A DNA stretch of 19,945 nucleotides, taken from Alphaproteobacteria bacterium (GTDB lineage Bacteria; Pseudomonadota; Alphaproteobacteria; Micropepsales; Micropepsaceae). The stretch is taken from the NCBI GenBank assembly GCA_947373775.1, contig CANBZE010000005.1, positions 1-19,945 of the forward strand, read 5' to 3'. The position numbers and the translations under genes are program-made. A model generated the notes under the pieces. That model searched no databases. It was given only the letters and a program-made list of their open reading frames with translations, and was not told the DNA's origin. Of this stretch, positions 14,430-19,945 are shown in pieces; within the stretch, counting starts at the first letter, position 1, and each line of letters starts with the position of its first letter.

Positions 14430-15572
14430 TTAGGTTGATGCCTTCGCAATCACCTTGCGCAGGAAGGCTTCGCAGGCCTCCAGCTCGCTGAGTTCGCAGA
14501 ACTCGTCCGCCCGGTGCGCCTGGTCGATGGAGCCGGGGCCGCAGATCACCGCCGGAATGCCGTAATTCTGGAAATGCCCCGCCTCGGTGCCATAGGCCAC
14601 CGCTTCCACCTGGTTGGCGCCGGTCAGCTCGCGCGCCAGGCGGATGGCGGCGGAGTCTTCATCCATCACAAGCCCCGGATACTGGGCGTGCAGGGTGGTG
14701 TTGAACGCCGCTTCCGGCGCGCGGCGCTGGTATTTGGGCAGCACCTCGGCGGCAGCACGCTCCTTGATGCGCGCGATGATGGCATTCGGATCGCGGTCGG
14801 GCAGGGCGCGATATTCCCAGGTCACCTCCGCTTCCTTGGCCAATATGTTCACCGCCGTGCCGCCATGGATCACCGTGGCCTGCACCGTGGAATGGGGCGG
14901 ATCGAAACGCGGATCGGTATCGGCGCGCAGCTCGTCCCACACCTTGTCCAGCAGCGTCACGAACTCGCCCGCCATCATCACGGCATTGGCGCCCTTTTCG
15001 GGGCCGCTGGAATGATGTTCCCGCCCGCAGCATCTGGTGACCAGCTTGGCGCCGCCCTTGTGCGCGCCCACGATCTTCATCAGGGTGGGCTCGCCGATGA
15101 TTGCCAGCGCGGGCTTAAGGTTCTGCGCTTTCAGATCGTCCAGCAGGCCCTTCACCCCGGCGCAGCCGACTTCCTCGTCATAGGACAGCGCGAAATGAAT
15201 GGGCTTTTTGAGCCTGGCCTGGCCGATTTCCGGCGCCAGCGCCAGCGCGGTGCCAACAAAGCCTTTCATGTCGCAGGCGCCGCGGCCGAACAGCTTGGTT
15301 CCGCGCACTTCCGGCTTGAAGGGATCGCTCGACCAGTCCTGGCCATCCACCGGCACCACGTCGGTATGGCCCGACAGCACATAGCCGCCATCGCCGTCCG
15401 GGCCGAAGGTGGCAAACAGGTTGGCCTTGGTGCCGCCTTCGTCATAGGTCCGCCGGCAGCGGGCGCCGGATTTTTCCAGCATCGCTTGCGCGTAATCGAT
15501 CAGCGCCAGGTTGGAATCGCGGCTGGTGGTGTCGAACCCGATCAGGTCCTTGACGAGGTCGAGGCTACTCAT
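14430..15572 (-). CDS. argE: Acetylornithine deacetylase ArgE
   Basis: A 380-residue M20-family metallohydrolase that removes acetate from N-acetylornithine to give ornithine for ArgF. Metal ligands and catalytic residues are seen at H69 (SGHTDVVP), D101 (GRGACDMKG) and E133/E134 (YDEEVG), with a C-terminal histidine in [12 protein letters not shown] dimerisation lid domain lies at about 175-290. [15 protein letters not shown] matches the ArgE pattern. Its ATG overlaps the folE stop (ATGA), so it is second in a folE-argE unit. DapE is the closest alternative, but the lid sequence and length fit ArgE better. Confidence 0.9.
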   Translation of the reverse strand: MSSLDLVKDLIGFDTTSRDSNLALIDYAQAMLEKSGARCRRTYDEGGTKANLFATFGPDGDGGYVLSGHTDVVPVDGQDWSSDPFKPEVRGTKLFGRGACDMKGFVGTALALAPEIGQARLKKPIHFALSYDEEVGCAGVKGLLDDLKAQNLKPALAIIGEPTLMKIVGAHKGGAKLVTRCCGREHHSSGPEKGANAVMMAGEFVTLLDKVWDELRADTDPRFDPPHSTVQATVIHGGTAVNILAKEAEVTWEYRALPDRDPNAIIARIKERAAAEVLPKYQRRAPEAAFNTTLHAQYPGLVMDEDSAAIRLARELTGANQVEAVAYGTEAGHFQNYGIPAVICGPGSIDQAHRADEFCELSELEACEAFLRKVIAKAST

Positions 15573-16159
15573 CGGTCGTTACGCGAAGCCGGATTGCCGA
15601 TGATGTTGAGAAATTCGCGGCGGGTGTCGGAATTGTCGCGGAAGGCGCCCAGCATGGTGGAGGTCACCATGGTGACGCCGCTCTTGTGCACGCCGCGCGT
15701 GGTCATGCACTGGTGCGACGCTTCGATCACCACCGCCACGCCCTTGGGGTGCAGCACCTTCTCGATTGTGTTGGCGATCTGGGCGTTCATCTTCTCCTGC
15801 ACCTGCAGGCGGCGGGCATAGGCTTCCACCACCCGCGCCAGCTTGGAGATGCCGACCACCCTGTTGGTCGGCAGATAGCCGACATGGGCGCGGCCGATGA
15901 TCGGCGCCAGGTGATGCTCGCAGTGACTTTCAAAACGGATGTCGCGCAAGATCACCATGTCGTCATAGCCTTCGATCTCCTCGAAGGTGCGGGTAAGATA
16001 TTCCTCCGGATCCTGGCCATAGCCGCTGAACCAGTCCTCGAACGCCTTGGCGACGCGGGCAGGGGTGTCGGCCAGTCCCTCGCGCGACGGGTCATCGCCC
16101 GCCCAGCGCAGCAGGGTGTGAACGGCCTTTTCGGCCTCTTCGCGGGTTGGCTTGCTCAT
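15569..16159 (-). CDS. folE: GTP cyclohydrolase I FolE
   Basis: A 196-residue GTP cyclohydrolase I, converting GTP to 7,8-dihydroneopterin triphosphate, the first step of folate synthesis. The zinc ligands are C80 and H83 ([10 protein letters not shown]) and C151 (SHQCMTTRG). The substrate-binding [21 protein letters not shown] stretch follows. All key residues are intact. No strong ribosome site is seen before ATG 16159. Pairing with argE by a 4-nt overlap is not a known functional pair. Confidence 0.97.
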   Translation of the reverse strand: MSKPTREEAEKAVHTLLRWAGDDPSREGLADTPARVAKAFEDWFSGYGQDPEEYLTRTFEEIEGYDDMVILRDIRFESHCEHHLAPIIGRAHVGYLPTNRVVGISKLARVVEAYARRLQVQEKMNAQIANTIEKVLHPKGVAVVIEASHQCMTTRGVHKSGVTMVTSTMLGAFRDNSDTRREFLNIIGNPASRNDR

Positions 16160-16211
16160 GGGGAAGTTTCGCCCGCAGCGCCGGGCGTTTCAACCTTGCT
16201 GAACCTACGGT

Positions 16212-16649
16212 TTAGTGAATTTGCCTACGTTCGTAGGGGCTTTCCAGCAGGAAAGCGGGGATTTCGGCCTCGAAATTTTCGCCCGATGCACTGCGCATCT
16301 GATAGCGGCCGTTCATCGTGCCCGAGGCGGTCTCCAGCGGGCAGCCGGAGGTGTACTGAAAGCTCTCCCCCGGCGGGATCACCGGCTGGGCGCCGACCAC
16401 GCCATCGGCGCGCACTTCCTGCACCCGGCCCGCGCCGTCCATGATGTTCCAGTAGCGCGACAGCAGCTGCACCGTCTCCTTGCCGCGGTTCTCGATGGTC
16501 ACGGTGTAGGACCAGACATAGCGGTCGTCTTCCGGATCGGACTGGTCGTCCAGGTACGCCGGCTTCACCGACACGCGGATCGCCCGCGTCTCCAGCGCAT
16601 ACTGGTGACCGAGAGCTTCGTCCAATTCACTGTGTTCCAATCCAAACAT
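16212..16649 (-). CDS. apaG: ApaG family protein
   Basis: A 145-residue protein with one ApaG domain (fibronectin-III-like beta sandwich), seen in RYVWSYTVTIENRGKETVQLLSRYW, split here as YVWSYTVTIEN and LLSRYWNI, and in the VIPPGESFQYTSGCPLETASGTMNGRY region, with landmarks PPGE and GCPL. The biochemical role of ApaG is unclear. Relative to most ApaG proteins it has about 15 extra N-terminal residues. ATG 16649 was chosen over upstream in-frame starts, whose sequence is not conserved. Downstream (52 nt) is folE, with which it may be cotranscribed. Confidence 0.88.
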   Translation of the reverse strand: MFGLEHSELDEALGHQYALETRAIRVSVKPAYLDDQSDPEDDRYVWSYTVTIENRGKETVQLLSRYWNIMDGAGRVQEVRADGVVGAQPVIPPGESFQYTSGCPLETASGTMNGRYQMRSASGENFEAEIPAFLLESPYERRQIH

Positions 16650-16666
16650 GCGGCAATTATCGGGCG

Positions 16667-16697
16667 GCGGCCTTGGCCGCGCAAGCGGCATTTGCGC
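16667..16697. repeat. Two small adjoining hairpins upstream of apaG
   Basis: GCGGCC-TT-GGCCGC (16667-16680) and GCGCAA / TTGCGC with a 7-nt loop (16679-16697) share two bases, so they cannot both form fully. They sit 18-48 nt before the apaG ATG, in a 153-bp gap with no other visible gene or clear promoter. Confidence 0.35.
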
Positions 16698-16796
16698 GCA
16701 ATGGTTAGCGCCGTGAAAAATGTCAGAAAAGCCGCAGTTTAACGCGGCCCCGGGAGCATCGGCTCTTGTCGATGCGACCAAGGAAATCAAATGAGC

Positions 16797-16812
16797 CGCG
16801 CGTCAGCGCGGT
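16797..16812 (-). terminator. Hairpin over the stop of the OsmC-family gene
   Basis: CCGCGC-GTCA-GCGCGG forms a 6-bp stem with a 4-nt loop, with the OsmC TGA in the loop. No U-tract follows, so it may be only a weak terminator or a stabilising 3' hairpin. Confidence 0.3.
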
Positions 16813-17240
16813 TCAACCGTCACTTCGGTTTTCACCGAATTGGCGATGAAGCAGGCTTCGTGCGCCAGGTGGTGGATTTGTTCCAGGGTCGCCGCATCGG
16901 CGCTGCACACGATCTTCGGCCGCAGAATGACGCGCGTGATCCAAAGTTTCCCGCCGTCATTTTCCAGAAATCCTACCGCATCATCCTCGTAAGATTGAAC
17001 GGTGACCTTCTTCTTGGTGCAGATCGCCAGGAAACTCAGCATGTGGCAAGACGACAGCGCCGCCACCAGCATGTCTTCGGGATCGCCATGCTTGCCGTCG
17101 CCACGATAGGCGGGCGAGGCGCTGGCGGTCATCACATCCTGGCCATCCTTGAAGGCGATCTGGTGTTCGCGCGGATAGGCTTCGTAGGTGAAGGGCTTGC
17201 CGCCATCGTTCCAGGTCAGGCGGATCTTGTGTTCGGCCAT
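16803..17240 (-). CDS. OsmC family peroxiredoxin-like protein
   Basis: A 145-residue OsmC/Ohr-fold protein. The two redox cysteines are C65 (ALSSCHMLSFL) and C130 (HEACFIANS), the pair that reduces organic hydroperoxides in this family. It is closer to the general OsmC group than to Ohr, though the subgroup is uncertain. ATG 17240 overlaps the metZ stop as TGATG (one shared base), so translation is coupled to metZ. Pairing a thiol peroxidase-like gene with a sulfur amino acid gene is reasonable but not proof of a shared pathway. Its stop lies in a small hairpin. Confidence 0.9.
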   Translation of the reverse strand: MAEHKIRLTWNDGGKPFTYEAYPREHQIAFKDGQDVMTASASPAYRGDGKHGDPEDMLVAALSSCHMLSFLAICTKKKVTVQSYEDDAVGFLENDGGKLWITRVILRPKIVCSADAATLEQIHHLAHEACFIANSVKTEVTVEPR

Positions 17241-18433
17241 CACGCCACCTTCAGGGCTTGATCCAGGTCTTCGCAAAGATCCTCGGCATCTTCCAGCCCG
17301 ACCGACAGGCGCAGCATGCCGCTGGTAACGCCGGCGGCGGCGCGCGCTTCGGGAGTCATTTTCTGATGGGTGGTGGTTTCGGGATGAGTCAGCAGGCTCT
17401 TGGAGTCGCCCAGGTTGTTGGAGATGTCGATCAGGCCCAGCGCATTGGCCAGGCGGAAGGCCGCCGGCTTGCCGCCCGTCACTTCGAACGCCACCACGCC
17501 GCCGCCGCCATCCATCTGCGCCTTGGCCAGATTGTGCTGGGGATGATCGGGACGGAAGGGATAGAGAACCCGCGTCACTTTTTTGTTGCCGGCCAGGAAG
17601 TCGGCGACGCGCTGGGCATTTTCGCAATGCTGCTTCATGCGCAGGTCCAATGTCTCCAGGCTTTTCAGATGCAGCCAGGCATTGAAGGGGCTGATGGTGG
17701 GACCGGTGTTGCGCAGGAACTGTTGCAGGTTTTCTTCCAGGAAATCCTGTTGGCACAGGATCATCCCGCCCATGGCGCGGCCCTGGCCGTCGATGAACTT
17801 GGTGGAGGAATGCACCACGATATGGGCGCCGAACTCCATCGGCCGCTGCAGCGCGGGGCTGGCAAAGGCCTTGTCCACGATCAGGCGGGCGCCGCCTGCT
17901 TGCGCGATCTTCGCCACGGCGGCGATATCCACGATCGCCAGGGTGGGATTGGAGGGCGTTTCCACGAACAGCAGCTTTGTCTCTGGCCGCATCGCCGCCG
18001 CCCAGGCGGACAGGTCGCTGCCTTCGACGAAAGTGGTGGTGATGCCAAAACGCGGCAGCACACTGTCCATCACATAGCGGCAGGAGCCGAACAGCGCGCT
18101 GGCGGACACGACATGATCGCCGGTCTTCAATCCGGCCAGGAACACGGCGGTGACGGCGGCCATGCCGGTGGCGGTGGCGCGCGCCGCGGGCGCGCCTTCC
18201 AGCTGCGCCATGCGCTCCTCGAACATGGCGATGGTGGGATTGGCCAGGCGGGTATACTGGAAGCCGGGACTTTCGCCCTTGAAGCGGGCTTCGGCTTCTT
18301 CCGCCGCGTCATAGGCATAGCCGGCGGTGAAAATCAGCGGTTCGCAAGTTTCCTGAAAAGGGGTGCGCACCTGGCCGCCGCGCACCGCCTGGGTGCGCCT
18401 GCGCCATTTTCCGGGTTTTTTGTTCGTCGCCAT
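17240..18433 (-). CDS. metZ: O-succinylhomoserine sulfhydrylase MetZ
   Basis: A 397-residue PLP enzyme of the cystathionine gamma-synthase family. It most resembles MetZ, which makes homocysteine directly from O-succinylhomoserine and sulfide. Landmarks are YTRLANPT (60-67), ETPSNPT (158-164) and the PLP lysine K212 in VVHSSTKFIDGQGRAMGG. At 187-188 it has DK where most relatives have DN; the Asp that contacts the cofactor ring is kept. ATG 18433 is preceded by AGGGA with 9 nt spacing. Upstream in-frame starts give no family sequence. Cystathionine gamma-synthase or beta-lyase activity is the main alternative. It leads a two-gene unit with the OsmC-family gene. Confidence 0.88.
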   Translation of the reverse strand: MATNKKPGKWRRRTQAVRGGQVRTPFQETCEPLIFTAGYAYDAAEEAEARFKGESPGFQYTRLANPTIAMFEERMAQLEGAPAARATATGMAAVTAVFLAGLKTGDHVVSASALFGSCRYVMDSVLPRFGITTTFVEGSDLSAWAAAMRPETKLLFVETPSNPTLAIVDIAAVAKIAQAGGARLIVDKAFASPALQRPMEFGAHIVVHSSTKFIDGQGRAMGGMILCQQDFLEENLQQFLRNTGPTISPFNAWLHLKSLETLDLRMKQHCENAQRVADFLAGNKKVTRVLYPFRPDHPQHNLAKAQMDGGGGVVAFEVTGGKPAAFRLANALGLIDISNNLGDSKSLLTHPETTTHQKMTPEARAAAGVTSGMLRLSVGLEDAEDLCEDLDQALKVA

Positions 18434-18442
18434 AAGCTCTTG

Positions 18443-18483
18443 TCCCTGCAGGCGTGTTTTGTCGCGCGGTTGCCCCACAGGGG
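18443..18483 (-). promoter_or_regulatory. metZ leader with competing hairpins over the ribosome site
   Basis: On the minus strand CCCC-TGT-GGGG (18483-18473) can form a hairpin, while its first half, CCCTG (18482-18478), can instead pair with CAGGG (18448-18444), which contains the metZ ribosome site. A TTGACC (18487-18482) in the same place could be a -35, in which case most of this would not be transcribed. No known SAM riboswitch pattern is recognised. Confidence 0.25.
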
Positions 18484-18553
18484 TCAAGAACATAAGCTTT
18501 ATGCAGGATTCGCAGGGGTCCGCCGGGCCCTCGAAAATGCAGGTATCTGCGAG

Positions 18554-19072
18554 ATGAAACGCCTGTTTCTGCTGCGGCATGCCAAGGCCCAGCCGCAGGA
18601 CGGGGCGATCGAGGACTTCGATCGTCCCCTGATGCTGGTGGGCATGCAGGACGCCGGCGCCATGGCGCGCTATCTGCGCAAGAGCGATTACAAGACCGAC
18701 CTGATCCTGTGCTCGTCATCGGTGCGCACCACCCAGACCGCCGAGCTGGTGCTGCAGCAGCTGGAAAGCGAAATCGAGTATCGCGAAAATCTCTATCTGG
18801 CCGACGCCGCCAGGATCGTGGCGGCGGTGCGCGGCGCCCCCGTAGCGGTTTCGGCCCTGATGATCGTGGGCCACAATCCGGGACTGGAAGCCTGCGCCGG
18901 CCAGTTGGCGCGCGAGCCGGTGCGCCGCAAGGAACGGGCGCGGCATGAGGCGCTGGAAGAAAAGTTCCCCACCTGTGCCCTGGCGGTGCTGGATTTCGAT
19001 GTCGGCCGCTGGCGTGACGTGGCGCAAGGCACGGGCAAGCTGGCGGAATTCGTGCGGCCCAAGGACCTTTAA
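18554..19072 (+). CDS. SixA-type histidine phosphatase
   Basis: A 172-residue member of the histidine phosphatase superfamily. It has the catalytic LRHAKA motif (R8, H9), R58 in SSSVRTTQTAE and H107 in VGHNPGLE. RHA in place of RHG and the short length are typical of SixA, which removes phosphate from phosphohistidine on phosphotransfer proteins. Its target here is unknown; the window does encode phosphohistidine proteins, but linkage alone is not evidence. The start is ATG 18554 with a weak ribosome site. It is divergent from metZ. A 5-bp GCGCG/CGCGC hairpin (19073-19086) follows the stop at once. Confidence 0.88.
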   Translation: MKRLFLLRHAKAQPQDGAIEDFDRPLMLVGMQDAGAMARYLRKSDYKTDLILCSSSVRTTQTAELVLQQLESEIEYRENLYLADAARIVAAVRGAPVAVSALMIVGHNPGLEACAGQLAREPVRRKERARHEALEEKFPTCALAVLDFDVGRWRDVAQGTGKLAEFVRPKDL

Positions 19073-19086
19073 GCGCGCCTTCGCGC
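19073..19086 (+). terminator. Small GC hairpin after the SixA-type gene
   Basis: GCGCG-CCTT-CGCGC begins at the base after the TAA. There is no T-tract, so it is at best a weak terminator or a 3'-end stabiliser. Confidence 0.3.
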
Positions 19087-19108
19087 GACGAATTGAATCA
19101 AATCCGCG

Positions 19109-19357
19109 ATGCAGATCAACACATGGTTTGGCTTTTGCGCCCAGACTTGGCGCATGGATCAGGACGTTCATCTCGAAAAGGTCCTGCGGTGCCGCAAATG
19201 TTTTCGCACCGGCATGGCCACATGGGAAGCGACCCAGACAGGGATGCGGGCGTTGCTGGCGCTGTCGCCGGGCTTTCATCGCCGCGCGCGCCTGCCGCTG
19301 AACCTGCCGCCGGAAATTGTCTGTGATTGCGGCATGGCCCAGCCGGACCATGACTGA
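19109..19357 (+). CDS. Small Cys-rich hypothetical protein (zinc-ribbon-like)
   Basis: An 82-residue ORF that I do not recognise. It has RCRKCF (C28, C31, a CxxC) and VCDCG near the C-terminus (C72, C74), an arrangement that could bind one zinc ion. The third codon position is mostly G or C, as in neighbouring real genes, and it fills what would otherwise be a 299-bp gap. No good ribosome site precedes ATG 19109, so the start is uncertain; two overlapping ORFs in other frames on the same strand look less gene-like. Its stop is 14 nt from the stop of the convergent acetyltransferase. Function unknown. Confidence 0.5.
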   Translation: MQINTWFGFCAQTWRMDQDVHLEKVLRCRKCFRTGMATWEATQTGMRALLALSPGFHRRARLPLNLPPEIVCDCGMAQPDHD

Positions 19358-19371
19358 TCAGGCCAGGTGCA

Positions 19372-19917
19372 CTAGGACTGAATCGTCCGGGCCTGTTTTT
19401 TGGTCGCCAGCTTCTTCCAGCCGAAACCGATTTCCGGCGTCAGTTCGCCCATCAGCCTTGTGGTGCGGGTGGCGACGCGCACCCCGCCCATCGCCTCGTA
19501 GAAGAAGCAGGCATTGTTGCGCGAATGCGCCCAGATCAGGCAGGAGCGCAGCTTGCGCTCCTTGAAGGCATCGAACGCGCCGGCCAGCAGGGCGCGTCCC
19601 GTGCCGCGTTCAATAAATGAGGGATCGACATAAAGCGTATAGATTTCGCCTTCAAAGCCAACGCCGCCGTCGCGCGCCGCGCCCAGGCTGCACAGGCCAA
19701 TCGGGCCGTAATGCGCATCTTCGGCCACCAGCACCGTACCGCCGCCCTTGATGGTGGCTTGCCAGCGCGCGGTATGGCTCTTGCGCGACATGGCGGCGAG
19801 CAAAGCGTGGGAAATCACGCCTGCGTAAGTGTCCTGCCAGGATTCAATGTAGATGCGCGCAAGGTCTGCGGCATCATCAGGCCGCGCGGTGCGAACACTC
19901 AGCGCGAGATCGTTCAT
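19372..19917 (-). CDS. GNAT family N-acetyltransferase
   Basis: A 181-residue GNAT-fold enzyme that transfers an acetyl group from acetyl-CoA to an amine. The N-terminal part (RTARPDDAADLARIYIESW, landmarks about 9-27) is the usual first helix region. The central strand and acetyl-CoA loop are in LYVDPSFIERGTGRALL (about 95-111), with the pyrophosphate-binding ERGTGRA. A late motif NNACFFYEAMGG (about 134-145) is also typical. The substrate cannot be predicted. The start is ATG 19917; the remaining 28 bases of the window show nothing further. Confidence 0.88.
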   Translation of the reverse strand: MNDLALSVRTARPDDAADLARIYIESWQDTYAGVISHALLAAMSRKSHTARWQATIKGGGTVLVAEDAHYGPIGLCSLGAARDGGVGFEGEIYTLYVDPSFIERGTGRALLAGAFDAFKERKLRSCLIWAHSRNNACFFYEAMGGVRVATRTTRLMGELTPEIGFGWKKLATKKQARTIQS

Positions 19918-19945
19918 GCCTGCAAGCGTGGGGCAAACAATACCG

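Noticed and set aside
16699..16709. GCTAACCATTG upstream of apaG, identical to 11 bases in the chpT promoter region
   Set aside because: Many 11-base matches occur by chance in 20 kb, and apaG has no second half-site, so a shared regulator is not supported.
18434..18553. SAM-II riboswitch before metZ
   Set aside because: The expected SAM-II conserved sequence and pseudoknot were not found when the minus strand was read; only simple competing hairpins are present.
336..19099. GANTC sites in several gaps (336, 1067, 11071, 11234, 18507, 19095), considered as an intergenic enrichment
   Set aside because: At this base composition about 3 per kb are expected, so six in roughly 1.5-2 kb of gaps is no excess. 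Only the one centred in the CtrA box is kept as notable.
1..19945. tRNA, rRNA, CRISPR arrays, transposases, phage or toxin-antitoxin genes
   Set aside because: None seen on reading both strands; small tRNA-like folds in gaps lack the conserved anticodon-arm and T-arm sequences.

Overview
The window (about 65% GC by eye) comes from an alphaproteobacterium. It carries chpT (phosphotransferase of the CckA-ChpT-CtrA relay) and gcrA (cell-cycle regulator linked to CcrM methylation), two genes essentially confined to that class, plus a sequence that fits the CtrA box exactly. The genus cannot be fixed; a Caulobacter-like or Rhizomicrobium-like lineage would fit. Genes are tightly packed, usually with ATGA or few-base junctions. 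I saw no rRNA, tRNA, CRISPR array, insertion sequence, prophage or toxin system, so this reads as core chromosome.

Layout. 1-329 (-): start of a cysQ-type phosphatase cut by the window edge, divergent from chpT. 400-2355 (+): chpT, a CheY-like receiver and cheR. 2352-4407 (-): a Kdo-hydroxylase-like oxygenase and a beta-lactamase-fold hydrolase, overlapping by 8 nt. 4433-6542 (+): an acyl-CoA synthetase and the ribosome-rescue hydrolase arfB. 6548-6913 (-): a single-domain response regulator. 7106-9867 (+): phoR-phoU-phoB, without pst transporter genes. 9864-10340 (-): glutathione peroxidase. 10483-10953 (-): gcrA. 11244-13369 (+): argD-argF, then 13414-14340 hslO (Hsp33). 14430-16159 (-): folE-argE. 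16212-16649 (-): apaG. 16803-18433 (-): metZ and an OsmC-family gene. 18554-19072 (+): a SixA-type phosphatase, then a probable small Cys-rich protein (19109-19357). 19372-19917 (-): a GNAT acetyltransferase.

Themes. (1) Phosphorelay and cell cycle: chpT, a CheY-like receiver, another lone receiver, phoR/phoB, gcrA and a SixA-like histidine phosphatase. The chpT promoter region holds a perfect CtrA box with a CcrM (GANTC) site at its exact centre and a second degenerate box 29 bp further on, suggesting feedback on the relay that activates CtrA. (2) Phosphate sensing: phoR-phoU-phoB with a Pho-box-like sequence at the phoR/phoU junction. (3) Arginine, methionine and pterin biosynthesis: argD, argF, argE, metZ, folE. 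(4) Stress and repair: gpx, OsmC, Hsp33, ArfB.

No novel defence or mobile system was found. The points most worth a second look are regulatory DNA (CtrA/CcrM composite site, Pho-box-like site, a DnaA-box-like site near gcrA, a four-armed palindrome after hslO, a terminator-like hairpin before argD), a DK-for-DN substitution in MetZ, and the small Cys-rich ORF near the right end.
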